Positions 8,166-17,499 are shown, counted from the stretch's first letter. The stretch is 64,000 nucleotides of DNA from JBHGBM01 sp041946965 (GCA_041946965.1 JBHGBM010000025.1:62001-126000); one strand, 5' to 3'. Made by a program: numbers and translations. Notes: generated from the sequence alone by a model not told the origin.

Positions 8166-10109
8166 TCAGACGGCCACCACCCGGACCTGGAACGGCGCGA
8201 GCGAAATGTCGATGCCGCCGCCGGGGCCGTCGATCCGCGGCGGGGAACCGGTACGCGGCTGCGCCACTTCCACGCCCATCTGCGCGGCCCAGGGCCACGG
8301 GAATACGAAGCTCGGGAAATTCTGCGCACCGCAGTTGGCGAACACGCACACCTGGCCCGGAGAGCCCAGCGGGTTTCCCGCGGTGCGGCAGTAAGCGAAG
8401 GCGCGTACGCCCTCGTTCCAGTCCATCTCCGGATGGAAGTAGAAGAAGTCCACCTCGTTGCGCTGGAGCGCGGCGTGCGACGTGCGGAGCTTCACCAGCG
8501 CGCGCACGTCGTCCCACAAATCGCCGTGGCCGGGGATCGCGAGCCGCGTCCAATCCACCGGGTCTGACATCTTTGTGTCTTCCGTATAGAGCAGGTCGTG
8601 CACGTCGCCGAATTCCTCGCCCGCCAGGAACATGGGGATGCCCACGGAGGTAAGCAGGAGCGCGAAAGCGCTGCGGCAGCGGTCGAGCGCTTCGGCGTGC
8701 GCCGCCTGCACGGCCGCGGACTGTCCGGCGATATCGCGGATCAGGCGGCGTATCCCCTTGATGGTGCGATCCTCATCGTTCTCCGCGGTGGGGTCCACGG
8801 GCAGCAGGCGGCGCAGCCACAACAGCGCGCCGAAGATCTCGTTCATCATGCGGGGGGCGTCCTTCACGTCGTGCGAGACCAGGTAGTTCACGCTCTGCGC
8901 CATGTCCGCATAGCCTTCCCGCACGGAACCGCCGCCGTATTCCTCCCACATGGCGCCGCCGCCGATCAGCATGCGCACGCGGCCGCTGCGCGAGGGCTGC
9001 CCCCAGTTGGTCGTGATCTGGTTGGTGAGCAGCCGCCGGGCGTCGTCGCGGAAGGCGAAATTCCAGAGGGCGTCCACCACGCCGGTGCGCGCGGCCTCGA
9101 AACGGCGGTCGCTGTCTTCGGCGATGACCGTGAAGGGGCGGCCGGGAAAAAACCGCTGGTGCGCGGCCCAGGCGCGCTCGCGGAAAGCGCGGATGAAGTC
9201 CCAGTTCTTGATGCTCTTGAACTCGTCGATGCGGAACCCGTCGATGTGGTACTCGCGAATCCAGTATTCCGCCGCCTCGCAGTGGAACTCGCGCGCATCC
9301 GGGCGGTCGTCGTAGCGGAACAGCTTTCCGCCCCAGCCGTTGCGGCCTTCCTGCTGATCGATGAAGTATTCGTCTTTGACCAGCGTCACCAGCGGGCACT
9401 CTGTCGAGGCGTGATTCATCACCACGTCGAGCAGCACCCGGATGCCGCGCCGGTGGCAGGACTTGATGAAGAATTTCAGATCGATGGGGCCGCCCATGTC
9501 CCAGTCGGGCGCGAAGAAGAAGCGCGTGCCGTAGCCCCAGTTCAGCGTGTCCGGGGAGTCCTGCACGGGCAGCAGCTCGATGGCGTTGACGCCCAGGTCC
9601 GCAAGCTGTGCGAGGCGCTTGAACAGGACCAGGTCGAAGGTGGCCAGCCCGACCTGCCGGTCGAGCTCCGCGGGGCCGCTCACCATCCAGCGCAGCGGCA
9701 TCTCGTAGATCACGATCCGGTTGTTGTCCGGCAGGGTTACGCCGGCGGGCAGCTCGTCGGTCCAGCGGAACGGCTGCCGCACCGCGGCGCCGTTCTCGAA
9801 GCGCAGCACCGCGCGGTAGCCGCCGAAGCGCGTGAGCTCCTCGGCAAAGGGATCGGGCGCCACCACACCGTCAACCACGTATTCGTATTCGTAAGTGCCG
9901 TCCGGAAGGTTGAGCGTGTCCAGGTCCGCCTCCCACCAGCCCGGAAAATTCGCGCAGCGCGCCAGGGGTAGCGCTTGCCAGGCGGCGGGGTTGAACATGT
10001 CGCGGGCGGAGATCGGCGCAAAGTGAACGGCGATTTGCGCCGCGCGCGGAGCGGGAATCCTCAGCAGGCCGGGCCTGCCGGTGGGATAGGGAACGGCCAT
10101 GTGGTTCAT
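8166..10109 (-). CDS. GH13 alpha-amylase-family glycosidase with N-terminal CBM48-like domain
   Basis: The 647-residue protein has an N-terminal immunoglobulin-like region of about 110 residues (GTYEYEYVVDGVVAPDPFA, a CBM48-type signature), then the GH13 barrel. The four conserved regions are visible: DVVMNH, GFRID with nucleophile D295, VIAED with acid/base E331, and SHD with H413-D414. No signal peptide is seen, so it is probably cytoplasmic and works on glycogen, maltodextrin or trehalose-related substrates. It resembles the GlgB/TreZ side of GH13, but no trehalose or glycogen operon is adjacent, so the exact activity is left open. ATG 10109 has no clear ribosome site; ATG 10100 is an alternative start. 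Confidence 0.88.
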   Translation of the reverse strand: MNHMAVPYPTGRPGLLRIPAPRAAQIAVHFAPISARDMFNPAAWQALPLARCANFPGWWEADLDTLNLPDGTYEYEYVVDGVVAPDPFAEELTRFGGYRAVLRFENGAAVRQPFRWTDELPAGVTLPDNNRIVIYEMPLRWMVSGPAELDRQVGLATFDLVLFKRLAQLADLGVNAIELLPVQDSPDTLNWGYGTRFFFAPDWDMGGPIDLKFFIKSCHRRGIRVLLDVVMNHASTECPLVTLVKDEYFIDQQEGRNGWGGKLFRYDDRPDAREFHCEAAEYWIREYHIDGFRIDEFKSIKNWDFIRAFRERAWAAHQRFFPGRPFTVIAEDSDRRFEAARTGVVDALWNFAFRDDARRLLTNQITTNWGQPSRSGRVRMLIGGGAMWEEYGGGSVREGYADMAQSVNYLVSHDVKDAPRMMNEIFGALLWLRRLLPVDPTAENDEDRTIKGIRRLIRDIAGQSAAVQAAHAEALDRCRSAFALLLTSVGIPMFLAGEEFGDVHDLLYTEDTKMSDPVDWTRLAIPGHGDLWDDVRALVKLRTSHAALQRNEVDFFYFHPEMDWNEGVRAFAYCRTAGNPLGSPGQVCVFANCGAQNFPSFVFPWPWAAQMGVEVAQPRTGSPPRIDGPGGGIDISLAPFQVRVVAV

Positions 10110-10169
10110 TTAGCGCCGGCTTCGAGCAGCGGTCAAGGCGGCGCGTTGAAGTAAAGAGAAAAAAATTAC

Positions 10170-11816
10170 CTACATGCCCCAGTTCCAGTTGTTCGGGATC
10201 CACGCCTGCCCGTAAAGCGCATACAGCATGACGATCAGCCCGACCACGGCGGCGAGCGCGATCGAGTGCGGCAACACGGCGCGGAACAGGTCTCCCTCGC
10301 GCCCTTCCTGCCCCACCGCGGCGCAGGCTACGATGATCGACTGCGCGTCGATCATCTTGCCCATCACGCCGCCCGCGGAATTGGCCGCGGCCATGAGCAC
10401 GGGGTTCAGCCCCAGGCGGTTGGCGGTGATCACCTGAAGGCTGCCGAACAGCGCGTTCGAGCCCGCGTCCGTGCCGGTGAGCGCCACCCCCAGCCATCCG
10501 AGCAGCGTGCCGAAAAACGGAAACAGCGGCCCGGTGCGGGTCATCGCCAGTCCCATCACCGCGTCCATTCCGGAATAACGCGTCACGAATCCCAGCGCCA
10601 GCATGGCGAGGATCGCCAGCAGGCTGAAGCGCATGCGGTAACAGGTGCGCAGGAACACCCGCCAGGCGCCCGCCAGACTGAGCCCGAGCAGCGGCCCCGA
10701 GATCATCCCCGCAAGAAATGTCGCGGTCCCCACCGAGCCCAGCCAGGCGATGTCCGCGACGGCCGGCTCGGGGTAGGCCTGCGCCACCACCGGCGGCGTG
10801 CGGACGACCGCGAGGTGCAGCGCAGGGACGGGCAGGCTGATGCTGGTGCGGCCCAGCGCGCGCGCCACCGGCGGCATCCCCCACACGATCACGAACACCG
10901 AGAGCAGCAGGAACGGCGACCAGGCGTGCAGCACCCGCCAGGCGCCGTGGCCGTGCGCGGGCGGTTCGAGCTTGCCGTCGTGCTCGTAGCGGAAGACCTG
11001 GCGCGGCTTCCAGAATTTGAAGAACAGGGCCAGTCCCGCCAGCGTCGCCATGCCTCCCAGGATGTCCACCAGCGCGGCGTCGCGGTAGTTCGACCAATAG
11101 AACTGGAAGCACGCGAAGATGGCTCCGCAGGCGAGCAGCCCCGGCCAGACTTCCCAGGTGCGCCGCCAGCCGGTCACGCTGCGGATCAGCCAGAGCGGGA
11201 GGATCAGCGCGGTCCACGGCAGGATGCGGCCCACCATGGCGCTTAAATCGGACTCCGGAAGTCCGGTTACCGCCACCAGCACCCGTATGGGATTCCCCAC
11301 GCCGCCATAAGCCACCGGCGAGGTATTGGCGATCAGGCACAGCACCGCCGCGTGGAAGGGTTTGAAGCCGAGACCCACCATCATGGCCCCGGCGATGGCC
11401 ACCGGCGCCCCGCCGCCGCCCGCTCCCTCCAGCACCGCGCCGAAGGCGAAGGCGATCAGCAGCACTTGCAGGCGCCGGTCCGTGGTGATGCCTCCGATGG
11501 ACTCCTTGATGATCTCGAAGTGGCCCGTCTCCACGGTGATTTCGTAAACGAACACCGCGCACAGCAGCGTCCACGCGATGCGTATGAAACCGTAGACGAT
11601 GCCGTGCGCCGCCGCCGCCCCCACCATGGCGGCGGGCATGCGGAACACCAGCGCCGCGAGCACCAGCGCCGCGACGCACGCCAGCACCGCCGCGCGGTAA
11701 GCCAGGATCTTGCGCACCGCCAGCAGATAAAACAGCAGCAACACGGGCGTGGCCGCCGCGGCGGTCGAGAGCACCGCGTTGCCGAGGGGGTCGTAGTTTT
11801 GAATCCACTGGGGCAT
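10170..11816 (-). CDS. lctP: L-lactate permease family transporter
   Basis: This 548-residue polytopic membrane protein has the length and hydrophobic pattern of the LctP family. Characteristic stretches are FAFGAVLEGAGGGGAPVAI, LIANTSPVAYGGVGNP, WLGVALTGTDAGSNALFGSLQ and AANSAGGVMGKMI. I chose ATG 11816 (MPQWIQNYDP) because the family begins with this Trp-containing segment. The open frame extends further upstream but would run into the divergent rlpA gene. It probably imports lactate or glycolate by proton symport. No lactate dehydrogenase gene is adjacent. Confidence 0.92.
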   Translation of the reverse strand: MPQWIQNYDPLGNAVLSTAAAATPVLLLFYLLAVRKILAYRAAVLACVAALVLAALVFRMPAAMVGAAAAHGIVYGFIRIAWTLLCAVFVYEITVETGHFEIIKESIGGITTDRRLQVLLIAFAFGAVLEGAGGGGAPVAIAGAMMVGLGFKPFHAAVLCLIANTSPVAYGGVGNPIRVLVAVTGLPESDLSAMVGRILPWTALILPLWLIRSVTGWRRTWEVWPGLLACGAIFACFQFYWSNYRDAALVDILGGMATLAGLALFFKFWKPRQVFRYEHDGKLEPPAHGHGAWRVLHAWSPFLLLSVFVIVWGMPPVARALGRTSISLPVPALHLAVVRTPPVVAQAYPEPAVADIAWLGSVGTATFLAGMISGPLLGLSLAGAWRVFLRTCYRMRFSLLAILAMLALGFVTRYSGMDAVMGLAMTRTGPLFPFFGTLLGWLGVALTGTDAGSNALFGSLQVITANRLGLNPVLMAAANSAGGVMGKMIDAQSIIVACAAVGQEGREGDLFRAVLPHSIALAAVVGLIVMLYALYGQAWIPNNWNWGM

Positions 11817-11836
11817 GGGGACTAAAATACACCTAA

Positions 11837-12493
11837 ATGCGTCGCGTGGTTGCGATAACGGCCGCGGCCCTGATCCTGCTCTCCGGTTGCGCGCGCCGGA
11901 AGCGGGCGAGGGTCGCGCCCCTGCCGGCCGGAACCGTGAAAGTCGGGATGATGGAAACGGGTGTGGCAAGCTGGTATGGCCATCCGTATCACGGACGCGC
12001 CGCGGCCAGCGGCGAGATCTATGACATGGAGCAGATGACTGCCGCGCACCGCACGCTGCCCTTCCACACCTGGGTGCGGGTGCACGACCTGGACAACGGC
12101 AAGACCGTGGACGTGCGCATCAACGACCGCGGGCCGTTCGTGAACGGCCGCATCATCGACCTTTCGCGCGCCGCGGCGCGGCGCATCGCGATGATCGGCC
12201 CGGGCACCGCCAACGTGCGGCTGGAAGTGATCCGCACGGCGGAGATGTCTTCCTCCGGGCGTTTCGGGGTGCAGGTGGGCGCCTTCCGCGAAAGATCCAG
12301 CGCCGAACGTCTGCGCGAGCAGATGCAGCGGCGTTACGGCGCCGCCCGCCTGATGCTGCGCGACGGCAACCCGCCGGTGTGGCGCGTGGTGGTGGGCGAC
12401 GAAGCCACCGAGGACGGCGCCGGGGCCCTGGCCGGCCGTGTGCGCCAGGAAACCGACGCGCGCTCCGCCTTCGTGGTGCGGCTGGACTCCTAA
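11837..12493 (+). CDS. rlpA: RlpA-like septal lytic transglycosylase, lipoprotein with SPOR domain
   Basis: The 218-residue protein starts with a lipoprotein signal (LILLSGC, lipid-attachment Cys at residue 18). The double-psi beta-barrel RlpA domain follows, with GVASWYGHPYHGRAAASGE, TLPFHTWVRV and the conserved VRINDRGPF. A C-terminal SPOR domain starts at about residue 140 (RFGVQVGAFRERSSAERL). RlpA cleaves glycan strands at the division site, and SPOR binds denuded peptidoglycan. It would act at the periplasmic face of the outer membrane. It overlaps the convergent glycosyltransferase gene by 4 bp. Confidence 0.93.
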   Translation: MRRVVAITAAALILLSGCARRKRARVAPLPAGTVKVGMMETGVASWYGHPYHGRAAASGEIYDMEQMTAAHRTLPFHTWVRVHDLDNGKTVDVRINDRGPFVNGRIIDLSRAAARRIAMIGPGTANVRLEVIRTAEMSSSGRFGVQVGAFRERSSAERLREQMQRRYGAARLMLRDGNPPVWRVVVGDEATEDGAGALAGRVRQETDARSAFVVRLDS

Positions 12494-13878
12494 CGCGACC
12501 GGAACTCTTCGGCCGCCGCGGGCGTGTAAGGCGCCAGCGCGGCTTCGCTCGGATACACGTGCTCGGTCTTGGCCCAGGATAGCGGCTGGCCTTGCAGGCG
12601 CGCGCTGAAGAATCGCCACAACGCCAGCACGGTGGCGGCGCAGTTCAGCCCGTTGCCCCATACCGCGCGCACGGGCACGCCCAGCGCGAATCGCCAGCCG
12701 TAAAGGTGCGCACTGCACGCCCCGCGGACGGCCATTTGCAGCAGCGAGATCGCGACGGTTGCGCCATACACCCATTCGAGCCCCGGCTCCGGCGCGCGCG
12801 GCAGGCGGCCGGTATGGATCCAGACCGCGGCGCCGTAAAGGAACGCCAGGTTCACCACGGGGGTGAGCAGGTTGCCGGCCAGTCCCTTGCGATCACGCCA
12901 CAACCAGTAAAGCTGGCGCGGCGCCACGCGCCAGCCGAACCTCTGCCAGGACTGGAGTGTGATCCCCATCACCCAGCGCGTGCGCTGCCGGACGGCCGCG
13001 CCGAAGCCGCGCGGAAAATACTCGCGCGTGGCCACGGGCCCCAGCGGGCCGGGGCGCAGGTTGAGGAACACCTGCGGCCAGCCGAGCTGGTGGATGCGCA
13101 GCCCCACCTGGTAGTCCTCCGCCAGCGACGCCGGCTCGAAGATGCGGCCGCCCGAAGCCGCCGCAAGCTGATCGAGAACCTCGCGCGCAAAGCCCGTGCC
13201 GACGCCATTGGAGGCGATGAAACCGCCCAGCATCTGGCGCACCGGGATGTCCTTGATCTGGTACTCGGCGAACTCGTCGCAATAGAGCCCGTGGGTCCAC
13301 TCGCGGGCCGGGGTGGGGAGCGGCAGCACCGGCACCTGCACCATGCCGTAACGCGCGCAAAACCAGCCGGTCAGGCGCGGCGCTTCCGGATCGATCAGGT
13401 CCTCGGCGTCGTGTATGACCACCACATCGTAGCGGCTGCCGGACCGCTGCTCTTCGGCGAGCATGCACTCGTAGATGGCGTTGAGGCAATCCGCCTTGGA
13501 GGTGGGGCCTGGCTGCGGGTTCATGGCGGCCCGCACGCGGGAATGGCGCCGCGCCATGCGGTCCACCGCGGCGCGCGTGCCGGGGTCGTTGGGGTACACG
13601 CCGACGAAGAAATCGCAGCGCGCCGCGCGTGTCACCTTAAGGTTGTGCCGCAGCATGCGCTCGATCACGCGGTGCTCCTGCCACAGGGGGATGAACACGG
13701 CCATGCGGGGGCGCGGCGCCCGGCGCAGTTCGCCCGCCGAGGGCCACTCGAACTCTTGCCTGCCGGAGGCATACCGCCACGCCAGCGCAAGTTGCAGAAA
13801 GAGATCGTCGATCCCGCTCACGAGCGCCCAGAGCGCCACCACGGCGAGGCACGCGGGCACCCACTCGAATTGCGGCAC
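12490..13878 (-). CDS. NfrB-like membrane glycosyltransferase, family 2
   Basis: The 462-residue protein has an N-terminal transmembrane segment (about residues 5-33) and a GT2 catalytic domain. Visible motifs are VFIPLWQEH, VVIHDAEDLIDP (the DxD-like site), SLAEDYQVGLR (catalytic ED) and QRTRWVMGI (QxxRW). Hydrophobic segments follow near the C-terminus. The combination HDAED, EDY and QRTRW closely follows NfrB, the phage N4 adsorption glycosyltransferase. It lacks the extra C-terminal cyclic-di-GMP-binding part of E. coli NfrB. It probably makes or exports a surface glycan. The GTG start lies 39 bp downstream of the sheath-fusion gene on the same strand, so the two may share a transcript. 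Confidence 0.85.
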   Translation of the reverse strand: MPQFEWVPACLAVVALWALVSGIDDLFLQLALAWRYASGRQEFEWPSAGELRRAPRPRMAVFIPLWQEHRVIERMLRHNLKVTRAARCDFFVGVYPNDPGTRAAVDRMARRHSRVRAAMNPQPGPTSKADCLNAIYECMLAEEQRSGSRYDVVVIHDAEDLIDPEAPRLTGWFCARYGMVQVPVLPLPTPAREWTHGLYCDEFAEYQIKDIPVRQMLGGFIASNGVGTGFAREVLDQLAAASGGRIFEPASLAEDYQVGLRIHQLGWPQVFLNLRPGPLGPVATREYFPRGFGAAVRQRTRWVMGITLQSWQRFGWRVAPRQLYWLWRDRKGLAGNLLTPVVNLAFLYGAAVWIHTGRLPRAPEPGLEWVYGATVAISLLQMAVRGACSAHLYGWRFALGVPVRAVWGNGLNCAATVLALWRFFSARLQGQPLSWAKTEHVYPSEAALAPYTPAAAEEFRSR

Positions 13879-13917
13879 TGAAGAAACACAGTGCCGCGCG
13901 CGTCCGAAAAATCTCAG

Positions 13918-15324
13918 TTAAGCCCAGCGGCCCCGCAGGGCCGACGGCGGATCGGCGATCGACTGGAACCGCAGCAGCCTGGCCCGGTCCGTACCCTTCA
14001 TGGTGACCAGCGGCATGATGCCGCGCTCCAGAACGGCTTCGGCGGCCGCCTCGGTCAGCAGCGTTTCGGCGCAGGGCTTCAGGTGCGACTCGCCACCGCT
14101 GCGGTACACATGCGCGGGCAGGCCGTCCACATCCAGGTACGAGCCGGGACGCAGGCCCCATCCATCCTCGGCGTAGCTCTCCGCCACCAGTGAGACGCAA
14201 GCGAACACGGGGTTGCCCCAAAGATAGTCCTGGTGTGCGGGCTCCCCGGGCATCTCTTCGAACTCGAAGCTCTCCACCGCGGAAGTCTGCGGGCCGTAGG
14301 GCAGCCGCAGAAGGAAGCGCGGCAGAGCGAGCCCGATCCAGGGGGCCTCGGCCGCGGCGCGCAACTTCCGCCAGGCGGCGTCCAGCGCCGGGTCCGGAGT
14401 CCACGCGCGCGGGTCCGGCGCAGCGGCCAGCGAGCGGCAGCCGAGCAGCCGCGCACTCGCCTGGGCCAGCACGGGAGCTCCGGCCGCGCGGGCCGAGGCG
14501 GCCAACTCCGCCAGCCGCTCCAGTTCCTGCTCGTTGGCCCCGAACACCAGCGCCGCGGCCACCAGCGCCCACGGCTCCGCCCCGATGGGCTGCGAGACGA
14601 GTACGCGCCGGGCGGCGTCCAGCCCGCCCTCGGCCGCGTCCATGATGTAGAGCTTGAGCCCCGCTTCGGTCTCCATGCGGCGAGTGAGGAAGAATAGCCC
14701 GCGCCAGGCCGACTCCACCGCCTGGAATTCGGGGTGATGCAGGATGGCGCGCATCTGCGCCGCAACGGTTTCGTCGAGCTGCGCCACCATCTCCGCCTGC
14801 CGGGGATCCGGCTTGGGCTCGACGTGCGGCGCCACGATGTTCCGCACCAGCAGGTCGAAATCGTCGATGGCGCGTTCGGGCGGAGCATCGGCGGGCGAAA
14901 CCTCGTCCAGCATGCTCGCCACCAGCTCCGAAGGCGTCAGCCTGGGCGGGCGCGCGGGCGCGGGCCGGGGCGGCGTCCACGAGCGCATCTCCGCCGCGGC
15001 GGCCTGAAAGCTGCCGCGGTCGAGCAATTTCCCGCGCAAGTCGCGCAGGGTCTGGAAGATGTCCAGAGAGGCGAACAGCCGGTCGGGATGAAAATCGTCC
15101 AGCTCGCGCACCCTGAGGGGGCCGAGCCGCACACCCGCCCGGTCCAGTACGCTGTCGAAGTTATCGCGGTCCACCAGCGTGGGGCGGCTGAGAGCCGCCG
15201 CGCCGAAATTGCCGATCAGCAGAATGCGGAAGGAGACATCGGCGGTTTCCGTCACCGGCCAGCGTTCCGGCTGCAACTCGCCGGCTTCCAGTTCGACGCC
15301 GGCCCAGGAAGATGTCCGAGGCAT
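13918..15324 (-). CDS. Compact TssB-TssC-like contractile sheath fusion (type VI secretion related)
   Basis: The 468-residue product joins two sheath-type regions. Residues 1 to about 105 match TssB/VipA: FRILLIGNFGA, DRDNFDSVL, LDDFHPDRLF and LRDLRGKLL. From about residue 170 it matches TssC/VipB: HHPEFQAVESAWRGLFFL, LKLYIMDA, RFLLRLPYG, FEFEEMPGEP and YLWGNPVFA. Separate TssB and TssC total roughly 650 residues, so this version is clearly shortened. No tube, baseplate, membrane-complex or ClpV gene occurs in the window. It may be an orphan sheath-like protein, part of a remote T6SS, or a co-opted scaffold. The only same-strand neighbour is the NfrB-like glycosyltransferase. The domain match is strong; the function is inferred. 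Confidence 0.8.
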   Translation of the reverse strand: MPRTSSWAGVELEAGELQPERWPVTETADVSFRILLIGNFGAAALSRPTLVDRDNFDSVLDRAGVRLGPLRVRELDDFHPDRLFASLDIFQTLRDLRGKLLDRGSFQAAAAEMRSWTPPRPAPARPPRLTPSELVASMLDEVSPADAPPERAIDDFDLLVRNIVAPHVEPKPDPRQAEMVAQLDETVAAQMRAILHHPEFQAVESAWRGLFFLTRRMETEAGLKLYIMDAAEGGLDAARRVLVSQPIGAEPWALVAAALVFGANEQELERLAELAASARAAGAPVLAQASARLLGCRSLAAAPDPRAWTPDPALDAAWRKLRAAAEAPWIGLALPRFLLRLPYGPQTSAVESFEFEEMPGEPAHQDYLWGNPVFACVSLVAESYAEDGWGLRPGSYLDVDGLPAHVYRSGGESHLKPCAETLLTEAAAEAVLERGIMPLVTMKGTDRARLLRFQSIADPPSALRGRWA

Positions 15325-15408
15325 AGATGCAACTTTAGCTCAGGCGGGAACTCGCGGAGCGATTCTTAACGTTTCTTCATGCGGCCGCGTGCGGCATAAT
15401 AGGGGTTT

Positions 15409-16629
15409 ATGCTGGCATTCCTGCTCGCCTCGGCCGGGGAGTTGAGCGCGGTTGAAATCCCTCTCTCCATGCTGGCGGTGTTCGGCTCCGCGAAACTGCT
15501 TTCGGAGATCTTCGAGCGGTTGGGCCAGCCGGGGATTGTGGGCGAGATCCTGGCCGGCATCCTCATCGGCCCTTATGTGCTCGGCTGGATGGCGCCGAAC
15601 GTCGTGCTGACGGTGCTTGCCGACCTGGGGGTCATGTTCCTGCTGTTCCGGGTGGGCCTGGAGGTGAAGGCCTCGGAGTTGATGAACGTGGGCGGCACGG
15701 CGGTGGCGGTGGCGGTGGCAGGCGTGACGGTGCCGTTTGTGCTCGGCTGGGGCATCTCGGTGCTTTGGGGCGAGCCCGCGATTGAAGCCATCTTTACCGG
15801 CGCGGCCATGGTGGCCACCAGCGTCGGCATCACCGCACAGGTGCTGGCCTCCAAGGGATTGCTGGAACTGAGGGCCAGCAAGATCATCCTGGCCGCGGCG
15901 GTGATCGACGACGTGCTGGGGCTGCTTGTGCTGGCGCTGGTCAGCAGCATGGCCAAAGGCGGCATCAATTTCATCGAGTTGGGGACCACGGCGGCCATCG
16001 CCATCGGGTTCACCGTCCTGGTGGCCAAGTGGGGTACCCGGGCCATGCACCGCGTGGTTCCGCGGGTGCAGGCGCGGATGAGCCTGGCCGAGGCGCAGTT
16101 CGCCTTCTCCATGACCATGCTGTTCGGGCTCGCGCTGCTGGCGGTGTATGCCGGAGTGGCGGCCATCGTGGGTGCGTTTCTGGCGGGCATGGCGCTTTCG
16201 GAAAGCGTGGACCGCCGCGTGGCGGACCTGACCAACGGCGTCACCGAACTGCTGGTGCCGTTCTTCCTGGTTGGCATCGGGCTGCACTTCAACGTGGCCG
16301 CCTTTTCGAGCGCTTCCACGCTGATGCTGGCGCTCACGATTTTCGTGGCCGCGGTGATCTCGAAGTGGGTGGGCTGCGGGCTGGGCGCCATCCGGCTGGG
16401 GCGCGTGGACGCCATGCGCATAGGGGTCGGCATGGTGCCGCGGGGCGAAGTGGGAATGGTGGTGGCGCAGATCGGCCTCGGCATGGGGGTCATGTCGGGA
16501 GGGGTCTACGGGATTGTGGTTTTCATGTCGGTGGCCACCACCCTGATCGCCCCGCCGCTGCTGAACTGGGCCTACCGCGGGGCGGCCGCCGCGGCTGGGG
16601 GTGGGGAAGAGATCCCGCGGCTGGGGTAG
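15409..16629 (+). CDS. CPA2-family cation/proton antiporter
   Basis: The 406-residue protein has about 12 membrane segments and no C-terminal TrkA domain, like the short NapA/Kef-type CPA2 exchangers. LGQPGIVGEILAGILIGPY is the family start motif. The transport Asp pair lies in AAVIDDVLGLL (D167-D168), as in electrogenic sodium/proton antiporters. VPRGEVGMVVAQIGL is another family signature. It probably exchanges sodium or potassium for protons at the inner membrane. The FAH-family gene starts 4 bp after its stop, so the two are likely one transcript. Confidence 0.9.
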   Translation: MLAFLLASAGELSAVEIPLSMLAVFGSAKLLSEIFERLGQPGIVGEILAGILIGPYVLGWMAPNVVLTVLADLGVMFLLFRVGLEVKASELMNVGGTAVAVAVAGVTVPFVLGWGISVLWGEPAIEAIFTGAAMVATSVGITAQVLASKGLLELRASKIILAAAVIDDVLGLLVLALVSSMAKGGINFIELGTTAAIAIGFTVLVAKWGTRAMHRVVPRVQARMSLAEAQFAFSMTMLFGLALLAVYAGVAAIVGAFLAGMALSESVDRRVADLTNGVTELLVPFFLVGIGLHFNVAAFSSASTLMLALTIFVAAVISKWVGCGLGAIRLGRVDAMRIGVGMVPRGEVGMVVAQIGLGMGVMSGGVYGIVVFMSVATTLIAPPLLNWAYRGAAAAAGGGEEIPRLG

Positions 16630-16633
16630 TACA

Positions 16634-17455
16634 ATGACCAGGAGAGACCTTCTGGGCGCGGCATCCACCGCGCTGCCATTCCAGGTACGAAAAGACGTGA
16701 TTAGGTACATACGCTTCCAACGCGGCAACGCGGCCGCTTACGGCATACTCGACGGGGAAACGGTGCGGGAGATCGAAGGCGGTCTGTTCGGGCCGCGCCG
16801 CGAGACCGGGGCCCGGCACAAGTTCGCCGAGGTCAAGCTGCTCTATCCCTGCGAGCCCACCAAGATCCTGGCGGTGGGACGCAACTACCACAGCCACCTC
16901 GGGACACGCACGGCGCCGTCACGCCCGGAGATTTTCTATAAGCCGCTCACCTGCCTGCTCAACCCGGGAGATCCCATACGGTTCCCGCCGGAGGCGCGCA
17001 ACGTGCATTACGAGGGCGAACTGGTGGCGGTCATCGGCAAGCGCGCGTGCGGCGCCTCGAAAGACGAGGCCCGCGACGCCATTTTCGGCGTCACCTGCGG
17101 CAACGACGTGAGCGAGCGCGACTGGCAGAACGGCTCCGACAAGGACCTGCAATGGTGGCGAGCCAAGGGCGCCGACACCTTCGGACCGCTCGGGCCGGCC
17201 ATCGCCGTGGGCCTGGATTACGGCAACCTGCTGCTCCAGACGCGCCTGAACGGCGAGGTGGTGCAGAAGCAATCCACCGCCGACCTGATGTTCGACCTCC
17301 CCACCATCGTGAGCTTCATCAGCCGCTACGTCACGCTGCTGCCCGGCGACGTCGTGTATACCGGGACCCCAGGCACGACCCGGCCCATGAAGCCCGGCGA
17401 TGTGGTCGAGGTCGAGGTCGAGGGCATAGGGGCGCTGCGCAATCCCGTCGCCTGA
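16634..17455 (+). CDS. Fumarylacetoacetate hydrolase (FAH) family protein
   Basis: The 273-residue protein is a FAH-fold hydrolase or isomerase: ILAVGRNYHSHLG, FYKPLTCLLNPGD, HYEGELVAVIGK (acidic metal ligands), CGNDVSERDWQ, GPAIAVGLDYGNL and VVYTGTPG. Relatives cleave or decarboxylate 2-keto-3-deoxy acids or acylpyruvates with a divalent metal. The N-terminus MTRRDLLGAASTALPF looks like a shortened twin-arginine leader, which is unusual for this normally cytoplasmic fold. GTG 16697 would start exactly at the FAH domain and remove it. It lies between an antiporter gene and a hybrid kinase gene on the same strand. Confidence 0.88.
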   Translation: MTRRDLLGAASTALPFQVRKDVIRYIRFQRGNAAAYGILDGETVREIEGGLFGPRRETGARHKFAEVKLLYPCEPTKILAVGRNYHSHLGTRTAPSRPEIFYKPLTCLLNPGDPIRFPPEARNVHYEGELVAVIGKRACGASKDEARDAIFGVTCGNDVSERDWQNGSDKDLQWWRAKGADTFGPLGPAIAVGLDYGNLLLQTRLNGEVVQKQSTADLMFDLPTIVSFISRYVTLLPGDVVYTGTPGTTRPMKPGDVVEVEVEGIGALRNPVA

Positions 17456-17499
17456 TTAAGTTTCCGGTTCTCCCCGCCGATATGTAGGGCGAGGAAGCC

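Noticed and set aside
9871..11832. A very long minus-strand open frame covering the lactate-permease gene and running into the GH13 gene
   Set aside because: It is an Arg/Gly/Ala-rich shadow of the two real genes, caused by high GC at third codon positions. It has no domain and would overlap two well supported proteins.
15366..15400. Possible promoter TTAACG / CATAAT before the antiporter gene
   Set aside because: The spacing is 23 bp, too long for a sigma-70 promoter, and the alternative -35 is poor.
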